Below are positions 31,741-39,724 of a stretch of 43,474 nt of DNA, piece by piece. This DNA comes from an uncultured Lachnospiraceae bacterium (GTDB lineage: Bacteria; Bacillota; Clostridia; Lachnospirales; Lachnospiraceae): NCBI GenBank assembly GCA_910579495.1, contig CAJTVD010000015.1, positions 17,738 to 61,211 on the forward strand, given 5' to 3'. Below the pieces are notes generated by a model, which searched no databases, had not been told where the DNA came from, and saw only the letters and a program-made list of their open reading frames with translations. Both the position numbers and the translations under genes were made by a program. The number at the start of each line of letters is the position of its first letter. The first letter of the stretch is position 1.

Positions 31741-34700
31741 ATGCCTAAAAATCCAAATGTAAAAAGAGTAATGGTTATTGGTTCCGGCCCTATTGTGATT
31801 GGGCAGGCGGCAGAGTTTGACTATGCGGGAACCCAGGCCTGCCGTTCCCTGAGGGAAGAGGGAGTGGAAGTCATCCTGGTAAATTCCAATCCTGCCACAA
31901 TTATGACGGACAAAAACATTGCAGATAAAGTCTATATAGAGCCTCTGACAGCGAGAGTTTTGGAACAGATCATAGAAAAGGAAAAACCTGACAGCATCCT
32001 GCCAACTTTAGGGGGGCAGGCAGGGCTGAACCTAGGCATGGAGCTGGAGGAATCCGGTTTCCTTGCTGCCCATCAGGTAACCCTTCTGGGAACTACCGCC
32101 GCAACTATCAAAAAGGCGGAGGACAGGCAGGTGTTTAAGGACACCATGGAAAAGATCGGCGAACCCTGCGCCGCTTCCCGGGTGGTAGAGACGGTGGAGG
32201 AAGGAGTGGCGTTTTCCAGGGAAATTGGTTACCCGGTGGTGCTGCGCCCTGCTTATACCCTGGGCGGCTCCGGCGGCGGCATAGCCCATAGCCAGCAGGA
32301 ACTGGAAAATATCCTGGAAAACGGGCTGCGCCTTTCCCGGGTGGGACAGGTCCTGGTGGAGCGGTGCATTGCCGGATGGAAGGAAATTGAGTACGAAGTT
32401 ATGCGGGATGGGGCAGGAAACTGTATTACTGTGTGCAACATGGAAAACATTGACCCGGTGGGCGTCCATACAGGGGACAGTATAGTGGTGGCCCCCTCCC
32501 AGACGCTGGGGGATAAGGAATACCAGATGCTCCGGACAGCTGCCCTGAATATAATCAGCGAGCTTCAGATTACCGGGGGCTGTAATGTGCAGTTTGCCCT
32601 CCATCCAGCCAGCTTTGAATACTGTGTCATTGAGGTCAACCCCCGGGTCAGCCGTTCCTCCGCCCTGGCAAGCAAGGCCACAGGCTACCCCATTGCCAAG
32701 GTGGCGGCAAAAATTGCCCTGGGGTATACCCTGGATGAGATCCAAAACGCTATCACCGGCAAAACCTATGCCAGCTTTGAGCCGGCCTTGGATTATTGTG
32801 TGGTAAAGCTGCCCCGGCTTCCCTTTGACAAGTTCCTCACGGCAAAGAGAACCCTCACCACCCAGATGAAGGCAACCGGGGAGGTTATGAGCATCTGCGA
32901 TAATTTTGAGGGTGCCCTGATGAAGGCAATCCGTTCCCTGGAACAGCATGTGGACTGTCTGCGCAGCTATGATTTTTCCGGCTTTTCTACGGAAGAGCTG
33001 AAAGAGCGGCTGAAAGTGGTGGACGACCGGAGGCTTTTTGTGATTGCCCAGGCCCTGCGCAAGGGGATCAGTTATGAGGAAATTTACGGGCTTACCATGA
33101 TTGACCCATGGTTTATCCATAAGATTGCCATGCTCACGGAAATGGAACGGGCATTAGAGACAGGGCCTTTTACCGTGGAACTATTAAAGGAAGCCAAGCG
33201 CATGGAATTTCCTGATGCTGTGATAGCAAGGCTTACCCACAGAAAAGAAGAAGAAATTAAAAATATGCGCTATGAAGAGGGCATTTTTGCGGCATACAAA
33301 ATGGTGGATACCTGCGCCGCAGAGTTTGAGGCAGGTACGCCCTATTACTATTCGGTTTATGGCAGCGAAAATGAGGCAGTTAAGACCAATCCCCCCAAAA
33401 AGGTGCTGGTACTTGGCTCCGGCCCTATCCGTATTGGGCAGGGAATCGAATTTGACTATTGTTCTGTCCATGCTACCTGGGCTTTCAGGAAAGCGGGCTA
33501 TGAGACGGTGATTGTCAACAACAACCCGGAAACAGTGAGTACGGACTTTGACATTGCGGATAAGCTGTACTTTGAGCCATTGACGCCGGAGGATGTGGAG
33601 AGCATTGTCAGGTTAGAAAAGCCTCACGGGGCGGTGGTCCAGTTTGGCGGGCAGACCGCCATTAAGCTTACGGAAAGCCTGATGAAAATGGGAGTGCCGA
33701 TTCTGGGAACAAAGGCGGAGGATGTGGACGCGGCGGAAGACAGGGAGCTGTTTGACCGGATATTAGAGGAAACCGGGATTCCCAGGGCGGCGGGCGGGAC
33801 TGTATATACTGCCCGGGAGGCAAAGGAGGTGGCCCGCAGGCTGGGGTACCCGGTGCTGGTAAGGCCCTCCTATGTGCTGGGGGGACAGGGAATGCAGATT
33901 GCCATTTCCGATGAAGAAATAGAAGAGTTTATGGACATTATCAACAGGATTGCCCAGGATCATCCGATCCTGGTGGACAAGTACCTGCAGGGCAAGGAAA
34001 TCGAAGTGGATGCAGTCTGCGACGGTACAGACATTCTGATACCAGGCATTATGGAGCATATAGAGCGGACCGGGGTGCATTCCGGGGACAGCATTTCTGT
34101 CTACCCGGCCCCTACAATAAGGGATTCTGTAAAGCAAAAAATCACCGAATATACCAGACGGCTTGCCCGGGCTTTGCATGTAAAAGGGCTTATCAACATT
34201 CAGTTTATCGCTATTGGCGAGGAAGTGTATGTGATTGAAGTCAATCCCCGTTCTTCCCGGACAGTACCCTATATCAGCAAGGTCACAGGTATCCCGGTGG
34301 TAGACCTGGCAACAGAGGTGATCCTCGGAAAGACCATCCGGGAGCTGGGCTATTTGCCGGGGTTACAGAAGGAGGCGGATTACTTTGCCATTAAAATGCC
34401 GGTATTTTCATTTGAAAAAATCCGCGGGGCGGAAATCAGCCTTGGGCCGGAAATGAAATCTACAGGGGAGTGCCTAGGAATTGCAAAAACCTTTAACGAA
34501 GCCCTTTATAAAGCGTTTCTCGGAGCGGGGGTGGACTTGCCAAGGCATAGGCAGATGATTATCACGGTGAAGGATGCGGACAAAGGGGAAGCGGTGGAAA
34601 TCGGGCGCAGGTTTGAAAAACTGGGCTATACCATTTACGCCACAAGAAGCACTGCGTCAGCTTTACGGGAAGCGGGGGTAAAAGCCCGGAAGGTGAACAA

Positions 34701-34935
34701 AATCTCCCAGGAATCCCCCACTGTGATGGATTTGATCCTGGGACACAGGATTGACCTGGTCATTGATACCCCTACCCAGGGCAGGGATAAGTCCCGGGAC
34801 GGGTTTTTGATCAGAAGGACTGCCATAGAAACGGGGGTAAACTGTATTACAGCCCTGGATACTGCAAGGGCGCTGGTGACAAGCCTGGAGAATGCAAAGG
34901 AACAGTTTACTTTAATAGATGTGGCATCAATTTAG
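31741..34935 (+). CDS. carB: carbamoyl-phosphate synthase large subunit
   Basis: A 1064-residue synthetase that uses bicarbonate, ammonia from CarA and two ATP to make carbamoyl phosphate. The duplicated architecture is visible: two ATP-grasp halves each opening with the same motif (VMVIGSGPIVIGQAAEFDYAG near residue 10 and VLVLGSGPIRIGQGIEFDY near residue 555), each with an EVNPR metal-binding strand (VIEVNPRVSRSSAL, VIEVNPRSSRTVPY). The oligomerisation region lies between them, and an MGS-like allosteric domain forms the C-terminus (MDLILGHRIDLVIDTPTQG). Length matches the family (about 1060-1075). The ribosome site GAGGG is close to ATG 31741. carA lies upstream and a LysR gene starts 23 bases downstream. 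Confidence 0.98.
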   Translation: MPKNPNVKRVMVIGSGPIVIGQAAEFDYAGTQACRSLREEGVEVILVNSNPATIMTDKNIADKVYIEPLTARVLEQIIEKEKPDSILPTLGGQAGLNLGMELEESGFLAAHQVTLLGTTAATIKKAEDRQVFKDTMEKIGEPCAASRVVETVEEGVAFSREIGYPVVLRPAYTLGGSGGGIAHSQQELENILENGLRLSRVGQVLVERCIAGWKEIEYEVMRDGAGNCITVCNMENIDPVGVHTGDSIVVAPSQTLGDKEYQMLRTAALNIISELQITGGCNVQFALHPASFEYCVIEVNPRVSRSSALASKATGYPIAKVAAKIALGYTLDEIQNAITGKTYASFEPALDYCVVKLPRLPFDKFLTAKRTLTTQMKATGEVMSICDNFEGALMKAIRSLEQHVDCLRSYDFSGFSTEELKERLKVVDDRRLFVIAQALRKGISYEEIYGLTMIDPWFIHKIAMLTEMERALETGPFTVELLKEAKRMEFPDAVIARLTHRKEEEIKNMRYEEGIFAAYKMVDTCAAEFEAGTPYYYSVYGSENEAVKTNPPKKVLVLGSGPIRIGQGIEFDYCSVHATWAFRKAGYETVIVNNNPETVSTDFDIADKLYFEPLTPEDVESIVRLEKPHGAVVQFGGQTAIKLTESLMKMGVPILGTKAEDVDAAEDRELFDRILEETGIPRAAGGTVYTAREAKEVARRLGYPVLVRPSYVLGGQGMQIAISDEEIEEFMDIINRIAQDHPILVDKYLQGKEIEVDAVCDGTDILIPGIMEHIERTGVHSGDSISVYPAPTIRDSVKQKITEYTRRLARALHVKGLINIQFIAIGEEVYVIEVNPRSSRTVPYISKVTGIPVVDLATEVILGKTIRELGYLPGLQKEADYFAIKMPVFSFEKIRGAEISLGPEMKSTGECLGIAKTFNEALYKAFLGAGVDLPRHRQMIITVKDADKGEAVEIGRRFEKLGYTIYATRSTASALREAGVKARKVNKISQESPTVMDLILGHRIDLVIDTPTQGRDKSRDGFLIRRTAIETGVNCITALDTARALVTSLENAKEQFTLIDVASI

Positions 34936-34958
34936 AATCTGTTGGGGGTGCGGCCGAA

Positions 34959-35861
34959 ATGGCAGAAAATCTGGAATATTATAAAGCTTTTTATTATGCG
35001 GCCAAAATGGGGAGCCTTACAGGGGCGGCGGGAGAGCTTTCTATTTCCCAGCCGGCGGTAAGCCAGGCACTTAGGCAGCTTGAAAATTCCCTGAATGCAA
35101 AGCTCTTTGTACGTGCGCCCGGGGGCATCCGCCTGACACCGGAAGGGGAGGTTTTGTACGGATATGTAAAGGCTGGCTATGAACAGATTTTGTTGGGGGA
35201 GAGGAAGCTTTCCTCCATGCTGGCGCTGGACTATGGGGAGCTGAGGATCGGTGCCAGCGATATGACCCTTAAGTACTACCTGCTTCCTTATCTGCAGGAT
35301 TACCATGAACAGTTTCCTGGCATTAAAGTGACTGTCACCAATGCCCCTACACCGGAAACGCTTAACCTGCTGCGGCAGGGAAAAATTGACTTTGGGGTGG
35401 TCAGCTCCCCTGCCTACAAAGAAGGGGCATTCCAGGTGCTGCCAGTGCGGGAGATTGAGGATATCTTCGTGGCGGGAAGGAAATTCATCCAGTATAAAAA
35501 CCGGATGCTGGATTTCAAGGAGCTGGAAAAGCTTCCTATTATTTGTCTGGAGGGCAATACCAGTACAAAGAGTTATATGGATGAGTTTTTAAGGCAGAAC
35601 GGCGTAACCCTTTTCCCGGAGTTTGAACTGGCCACCAGCGATATGATTGTACAGTTTGCTTTGAGGAACCTGGGGGTGGGAAGCGTGGTGCGGGACTTTG
35701 CAGAGGAATATCTGGAAGACGGGCGTCTCTTCGAACTGCGGTTTAACAAGATGATTCCCAGGAGGCAGATCTGTATCGTAAAGGAGACGGGGGCGTTTAT
35801 TCCCAGGGCAGCAGAGGAATTTCTGAAAATCACAGCAGGAGGGGACAAGGGGGGAGAGTAA
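34959..35861 (+). CDS. LysR-family transcriptional regulator
   Basis: A 300-residue regulator. The N-terminal winged helix reads AAKMGSLTGAAGELSISQPAVSQALRQLENSL, followed by LFVRAPGGIRLTPEGEVLYGYV. The C-terminal substrate-binding domain starts GELRIGASDMTLKYYLLPYL, resembling the CysL/CysB-like branch, but the co-inducer cannot be named. The ATG lies after a G-rich stretch (GTTGGGGGTGCGG). Unusually for LysR regulators it is not divergent from its neighbours: it follows carB by 23 bases and ends one base before the next gene, so it is probably carried on the carAB transcript. Confidence 0.92.
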   Translation: MAENLEYYKAFYYAAKMGSLTGAAGELSISQPAVSQALRQLENSLNAKLFVRAPGGIRLTPEGEVLYGYVKAGYEQILLGERKLSSMLALDYGELRIGASDMTLKYYLLPYLQDYHEQFPGIKVTVTNAPTPETLNLLRQGKIDFGVVSSPAYKEGAFQVLPVREIEDIFVAGRKFIQYKNRMLDFKELEKLPIICLEGNTSTKSYMDEFLRQNGVTLFPEFELATSDMIVQFALRNLGVGSVVRDFAEEYLEDGRLFELRFNKMIPRRQICIVKETGAFIPRAAEEFLKITAGGDKGGE

Positions 35862-35862
35862 T

Positions 35863-36417
35863 ATGGATTTACTTTTGCAAATGAATTTAAAAAATGCAGT
35901 GGAGCGGGTTTTGCATGTGCAGGGAAATTATACAGGGGGCATATTGGAAATGACCCTGGTGATTGACTGGGCGCTTCCCGGGGCCTATGTGGAAAATATG
36001 GCGGCGGATGTGGCGTCAGTACTGCGTTCCCACAGTGAAGTGTTCCGGAATGTGAGGCTGAACCTGCTGAATTGGAGAGGGGATGGGGAGATGGAAAACC
36101 AGGCCGTCCCAATATCATTTTTGCAGATGGGAACCTGTTTCCAGGAATATCAGCCTGTAAAACAGGAGAAAGCCCTGGAAAACCTTGCGGCCAATTTAAA
36201 GCTTTTTCATGCAAGGTCAAAGCTGATACTGGTTTTGGCGGAAGAAAAACTGCTCATACGCCACAGGGAGCTTCTTGCCCGGAACATGCACCCTTTCCTG
36301 GGAAAGAAAAGCCTTTTCCTTTGCAGGAATGACCCGGAGATGAAATGGCGCAGGGGAGAGGAACTGTGTAATCCCTTCACCACGCCTTGCAATGCGGCAG
36401 AGGATGAAATACAATAG
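35863..36417 (+). CDS. hypothetical protein
   Basis: A 184-residue soluble protein with no signal peptide. I do not recognise the family. Visible: an N-terminal DLLLQMNLKNAVERVLHVQG helix, a strand MTLVIDWALPG, then AADVASVLRSHSEVFRNVRLNLLNW, and a C-terminal half with KLILVLAEEKLLIRHRELL and LGKKSLFLC strands separated by helices. This alternation of strands and helices resembles a von Willebrand A-like alpha/beta fold, but no clear MIDAS motif (DxSxS) is present. Start ATG 35863 lies one base after the LysR stop with GGGGAGAG upstream, so it is translationally linked to that gene. A partner role with the regulator is possible but unproven. Confidence 0.7.
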   Translation: MDLLLQMNLKNAVERVLHVQGNYTGGILEMTLVIDWALPGAYVENMAADVASVLRSHSEVFRNVRLNLLNWRGDGEMENQAVPISFLQMGTCFQEYQPVKQEKALENLAANLKLFHARSKLILVLAEEKLLIRHRELLARNMHPFLGKKSLFLCRNDPEMKWRRGEELCNPFTTPCNAAEDEIQ

Positions 36418-36466
36418 CAAAAAGAGGTATACATACCCAAAGCAGGAGAAAGAGAGGAAAATTCAC

Positions 36467-37069
36467 ATGATTAAAAATATCGTATTTGACATTGGAAACG
36501 TACTGGCAGGCTTTATCTGGCAGGAATTTTTCCAAAGCTTTGGTTATTCCCAGGAGGTATTTGAAAAGCTGGCGGATGCCACTGTAAGGAGCGCTTTGTG
36601 GAATGAGATGGACAGGGGAAAAATGTCGGACGAAGAACTTCTGGCAGGCTTTATTGCCAACGACCCGTCCATAGAGAGGCAGGTCAGGGAAGTATTTGAA
36701 AACTTAGAGGGCATGATACTGCGTTATGATTATGCCATACCATGGATCAGGGAGCTGAAAGGCCAGGGATATGGCATTTATGTAATATCCAACTTTGCCC
36801 ACAAGGCATATAATGAATGCAGGGAAGCCCTTGATTTTCTGGAAGAGGTAGATGGCGCAATTTTATCCTATCAAGTGAAGCTGGTCAAACCGTCGCCGGA
36901 AATTTACCAACTTTTGTGCAGCCGCTATGGGTTAGATCCCCAGGAATGCGTTTTCATTGACGATATCCAAAAAAATGTTGACGCCGCAATGGGAGAGGGA
37001 ATGAAAGGCATTACCTTCCAATCCCTTTTGCAGGCAAAGGAAGAACTGGAAAGGGTGTGCAGGGAATAA
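36467..37069 (+). CDS. HAD-superfamily phosphatase (YihX-like)
   Basis: A 200-residue hydrolase. Motif I is F-D8-I-G-N-V (the YihX form with Asn in the +3 position, D-x-G-N), motif II is VISNFAHKAYN, motif III includes K in KLVKPSPEIYQ, and motif IV is VFIDDIQKN. A helical cap lies between motifs I and II. YihX acts on alpha-D-glucose 1-phosphate; the substrate here is not determined. Start ATG 36467 has AGAGAGG nine bases upstream; an open frame extends left to 36392 but overlaps the previous gene. It is the last gene of the carAB-lysR run, 49 bases after the unknown protein, and meets a convergent small gene. Confidence 0.9.
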   Translation: MIKNIVFDIGNVLAGFIWQEFFQSFGYSQEVFEKLADATVRSALWNEMDRGKMSDEELLAGFIANDPSIERQVREVFENLEGMILRYDYAIPWIRELKGQGYGIYVISNFAHKAYNECREALDFLEEVDGAILSYQVKLVKPSPEIYQLLCSRYGLDPQECVFIDDIQKNVDAAMGEGMKGITFQSLLQAKEELERVCRE

Positions 37070-37100
37070 AGGACGCCCTGTGCATTGGTTGGCGGACATA

Positions 37101-37349
37101 TCAATCCTCCCGGCTTTTTTTCTTTTCCGTGGAAGCTTCTGCTATTGTGGATTTTCCCGTATATTTTCCGTAAAGCCAGATATAAATCCACAGCAGGATC
37201 GGAAGCCCTACCGTTGCCAGCAGGCACGCCCCAAAGAGCCTCTCCGAACCGGGAAAATCCAAAAGGGATACTGCCAGGGTGGCAATATATAGTAATACCA
37301 GCAATATAATACAGATAATGGCTGCAATCTGTTTCGGTGTTTTTTTCAT
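37101..37349 (-). CDS. small two-helix membrane protein
   Basis: An 82-residue protein with two hydrophobic helices: QIAAIICIILLVLLYIATLA (about residues 8-27) and ACLLATVGLPILLWIYIWLYG (about 43-63), followed by a charged tail (EASTEKKKSRED). The start ATG at 37349 is chosen because AAAGGAG (37355-37361 on the complement) is ideally placed; a longer frame starting at 37430 has no such site. No family is recognised. It is convergent with the HAD gene, and the hydrolase gene upstream ends over 200 bases away beyond a strong hairpin, so it probably has its own promoter. Confidence 0.7.
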   Translation of the reverse strand: MKKTPKQIAAIICIILLVLLYIATLAVSLLDFPGSERLFGACLLATVGLPILLWIYIWLYGKYTGKSTIAEASTEKKKSRED

Positions 37350-37515
37350 GGATGGCTCCTTTAGTATGTATAAGATTATTTTCATGATGCCTGTCCTTTT
37401 AACAGAAGGAAGGACGGTAAAGCCTGGCATTGGTTACTTCCGATTATAGCATAGTCCAGGGCAGAAATCCGTAAAGAATTTATGTATAAAATATTAAAAA
37501 ATTTTTAGTAACAGC

Positions 37516-37543
37516 ACAGCAGGCCTGTTTTCAGGCCTGCTGT
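37516..37543 (-). terminator. terminator-like hairpin after the alpha/beta hydrolase
   Basis: ACAGCAGGCCTG (37516-37527) and CAGGCCTGCTGT (37532-37543) form a perfect 12-bp stem with a four-base loop, 20 bases past the hydrolase stop on the minus strand. The T-run on that strand comes late (TACTAAAAATTTTTT), so termination efficiency is uncertain. Confidence 0.6.
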
Positions 37544-37562
37544 ATTGAAAAGGACGGTATCT

Positions 37563-38576
37563 CTATGGACCAAAAAACTGGAAAATTTTTTTATAATATC
37601 CTTCCAGCACACAGGCGGGGCTGTTGTAAATTTCATGCTTGCTCCCGGTGACCTTCACAAGCCTGGCGGAAGGCGTATTTCCCACAAAAAGCCGGATACC
37701 CTTTGCCCGGACGGAATCGTCATTTAACGACCGGAATATCAGCACTGGGACTTTGATCCTGGCACAGTTTTTCTTTCTGGTGATGGATTGGCAGGCATTC
37801 AGGGACTGGTATGCCCAGCTATAGCTGGAGCCGCTGCTTTGGAAAAGGGGGCTTGCGTCCTTGACTGCTTTATGGTAGCGGTATCTTTCAAGGCAGGAGC
37901 AGCAACTGCCCCGGAACTGCTCGCCGGGTGTGTAGGCATGCTGCCCCGGGGCGTAGGACTCGCCTAATCCGTGGCGCAGCATAACCCGCCCTATCGCCCT
38001 GGCAAAGGAGGAAGGGATTGCGCCAATATTGATGCTGAGCATGGGCGCGGTAAGCACCGCTTTCTGGAAAACATGGGGATAAGCTTCCAGATAAAAAGCG
38101 CCTATGGCACCTCCCATGGAGTGGGCGTATAAATATAAGGGCAGCCCTTTGGCGGCGGGCTTTACAATTTTTCTGATAAAAGTATGCAAATCCCTTACAT
38201 AGTCACTGAAATGGTTGATGTGTACCATGTTGGGATGGGAGGTATCCCGTACTGACCTGCCATGTCCCCTGTGCTCCGCAAGGTAAACCTGATACCCGGC
38301 CTGGGTAAAATAATAAATGGCCTCTTTGTACTTTTCGGCGGATTCCGTAAAGCCATGGCTGATAACAACCGCGCCCCTGGCCCTGGCAGGGCGGTAAGCC
38401 TCGAAATACAGCCTGCCGGTACCGGCGCTGGAAGCCACATATCCAGCCCGGCAGATGGAAGAGAGATAAGGGAGCACTTCCTTTTCCATAAGGGTTTGGA
38501 ACCTGTGGTCCGGCAAAATGGCAATGGTTTTATTGGGCAGGACAATTTGATATTCTTTCTGGTTTTTATTTAACAT
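37563..38576 (-). CDS. alpha/beta hydrolase (monoacylglycerol lipase/lysophospholipase-like)
   Basis: A 337-residue serine hydrolase of the Hydrolase_4 (S33) family. The nucleophile is S153 in YAHSMGG, and the triad is completed by D286 or D287 (LNDDSV) and H314 (GSKHEIY). The oxyanion region is VISHGFTESAEKY, and the LAEHRGHGRS motif is typical of PldB/monoglyceride lipases. No signal peptide is seen, so it is likely cytoplasmic. The chosen start (38576) overlaps the end of the DtxR-type regulator gene by 11 bases, which implies translational coupling; its own ribosome site is weak. The frame is open further upstream within the regulator gene, but that part has no homologous look. It ends near a hairpin. 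Confidence 0.9.
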   Translation of the reverse strand: MLNKNQKEYQIVLPNKTIAILPDHRFQTLMEKEVLPYLSSICRAGYVASSAGTGRLYFEAYRPARARGAVVISHGFTESAEKYKEAIYYFTQAGYQVYLAEHRGHGRSVRDTSHPNMVHINHFSDYVRDLHTFIRKIVKPAAKGLPLYLYAHSMGGAIGAFYLEAYPHVFQKAVLTAPMLSINIGAIPSSFARAIGRVMLRHGLGESYAPGQHAYTPGEQFRGSCCSCLERYRYHKAVKDASPLFQSSGSSYSWAYQSLNACQSITRKKNCARIKVPVLIFRSLNDDSVRAKGIRLFVGNTPSARLVKVTGSKHEIYNSPACVLEGYYKKIFQFFGP

Positions 38577-38925
38577 GCTTTTTGATCGCTTCAAAACTTT
38601 CTTTACTGATAACATGCTCAATCCTGCAGGCATCCTGCGCTGCAATTTCCCCATCCACGCCAAGCCTGGTAAGCCATTTGGTAAGCAGCTCATGGCGCTC
38701 ATAAATCATTTCCGCAATTTCCTTTCCGGAAGGTGTTAGGTAAATAAAGCCTTCTTTGGTTACAGTGATATAATCCTTCTCACGCAGGTTTTTCATGGCA
38801 ACGCTGACGCTGGATTTCTTGAAGTTCAGCTCCTCCGCGATATCCACTGAACGTACCACGGGCTTTGCCTTACTTAATATTAAAATAGTTTCCAGATAGT
38901 TTTCTGCGGATTCATTTATATGCAT
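38566..38925 (-). CDS. DtxR-family metal-dependent regulator (iron-type ligand set)
   Basis: A 119-residue repressor with a winged helix (VVRSVDIAEELNFKKSSVSVAMKNLREKDYI) and a dimerisation/metal domain but no SH3-like third domain. The C-terminal ligands read C100-R-I-E103-H104, the pattern of DtxR/IdeR (C102-x2-E105-H106), while MntR has Glu at the first place. H78 in YERHELL fits the ancillary position. Residue 9 is Asn (SAENYLE) where DtxR has Met10 and MntR has Asp8, a departure at a primary ligand. Divergent orientation to feoA and a palindrome at its promoter suggest control of ferrous iron uptake. The gene overlaps the hydrolase gene by 11 bases. Ribosome site GGGGAAAG precedes ATG. 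Confidence 0.88.
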   Translation of the reverse strand: MHINESAENYLETILILSKAKPVVRSVDIAEELNFKKSSVSVAMKNLREKDYITVTKEGFIYLTPSGKEIAEMIYERHELLTKWLTRLGVDGEIAAQDACRIEHVISKESFEAIKKHVK

Positions 38926-39082
38926 GTTACTTTCCCCTGTTTCATATTTCTATTTATATTACCACATTGTACCACAAAACCAAAATAAAAAATATATTAA
39001 CATTCCTCCCAAGCGTCTATCAAAGTTTGGCTTTAAGGGGTACACAAGACGGGAAAATAATTCCATATCCTGTAAAATATTA

Positions 39083-39111
39083 TTGACAACTAATATAAGA
39101 TAGTATATACT
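39083..39111 (+). promoter_or_regulatory. sigma-A promoter of the feo operon
   Basis: TTGACA (39083-39088) and TATACT (39106-39111) are 17 bases apart, a near-consensus promoter that starts transcription about 50 bases before feoA. Confidence 0.75.
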
Positions 39112-39117
39112 AACTAA
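39096..39117. promoter_or_regulatory. candidate DtxR-type operator over the feo -10 box
   Basis: A 22-bp imperfect palindrome: left half TAAGATAGTAT (39096-39106), right half ATACTAACTAA (39107-39117), nine of eleven positions symmetric, with a perfect TAGTATATACTA core. It completely covers the -10 box. The TTAG-N-CTAA flavour resembles IdeR/DtxR boxes. Binding by the divergent regulator is inferred. Confidence 0.6.
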
Positions 39118-39168
39118 AGTAAGGGATGTGAAAAATACAATCTATCAGAAAGGAAAGAAGGGGTGCGT

Positions 39169-39381
39169 ATGCCATTGTCAATGGTAAAAGAAGGAGAAGC
39201 CGGTGTAATTTGCAAAGTCGGCGGCAGGGAGGATACCCGGCGGTTTCTTGAGAACCTGGGTTTTGTAACTGGGGGAATAGTAACCGTGGTATCCCGGATG
39301 GGAGGCAACCTGATTGTAAATGTGAAGGAGGCCAGGGTCGCTATCGGAAGAGATATGGCAAATAAAATTTTAGTAGGTTAA
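39169..39381 (+). CDS. feoA: FeoA-family protein, first copy
   Basis: A 70-residue SH3-like FeoA domain that supports the FeoB ferrous iron channel on the cytoplasmic side. Visible: the C-terminal part RRFLENLGFVTGGIVTVVSRMGGNLIVNV, matching the FeoA beta-barrel, and an end RDMANKILV. The start is ATG 39169, six bases after GAAGGGG; GTG 39163 would overlap that site. It is preceded by a promoter covered by a DtxR-like palindrome and followed after 43 bases by a second feoA. Doubled feoA genes are common in clostridia. Confidence 0.9.
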   Translation: MPLSMVKEGEAGVICKVGGREDTRRFLENLGFVTGGIVTVVSRMGGNLIVNVKEARVAIGRDMANKILVG

Positions 39382-39424
39382 AGGGAAGTTACGGAACTAT
39401 AAACATATAAATAGGAGAAAAGAA

Positions 39425-39646
39425 ATGAAAACATTAAAAGATATTTCCTGCGGGAAGACTGTGAGGGTGGCCCGGCTTACAGGCAGCGGCCCGGTGAAAA
39501 GAAGAATTATGGATATGGGTATTACCAAAGGCGTTGATATATATGTTAGGAAGGTAGCGCCTTTAGGGGATCCCATGGAAGTTACCGTAAGGGGCTATGA
39601 GCTGACTTTGCGCAAAGGGGATGCTGAAATGATTCAGGTAGAATAA
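39425..39646 (+). CDS. feoA: FeoA-family protein, second copy
   Basis: A 73-residue FeoA domain: SCGKTVRVARLTGSGPVKRRIMDMGITKGVDIYVRKVAPLGDPMEV, where GDPMEV and the final YELTLRKGDAEMIQV are family hallmarks. It differs clearly from the first copy, so this is an old duplication with probably distinct roles. The ribosome site ATAGGAGAAAAG precedes ATG 39425. feoB follows after 78 bases. Confidence 0.93.
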   Translation: MKTLKDISCGKTVRVARLTGSGPVKRRIMDMGITKGVDIYVRKVAPLGDPMEVTVRGYELTLRKGDAEMIQVE

Positions 39647-39724
39647 TCCCTATTATAAATGAAATCCATTATTTTTTTGATGATAAGTTAGACGTAACTA
39701 ATAAAAGGTAGAGGAGGAAATAAT

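Noticed and set aside
32032..33120. 362-codon open frame on the minus strand inside carB
   Set aside because: It lies wholly within the strongly recognisable carB gene, has no ribosome site or family resemblance, and reflects codon bias of the coding strand.
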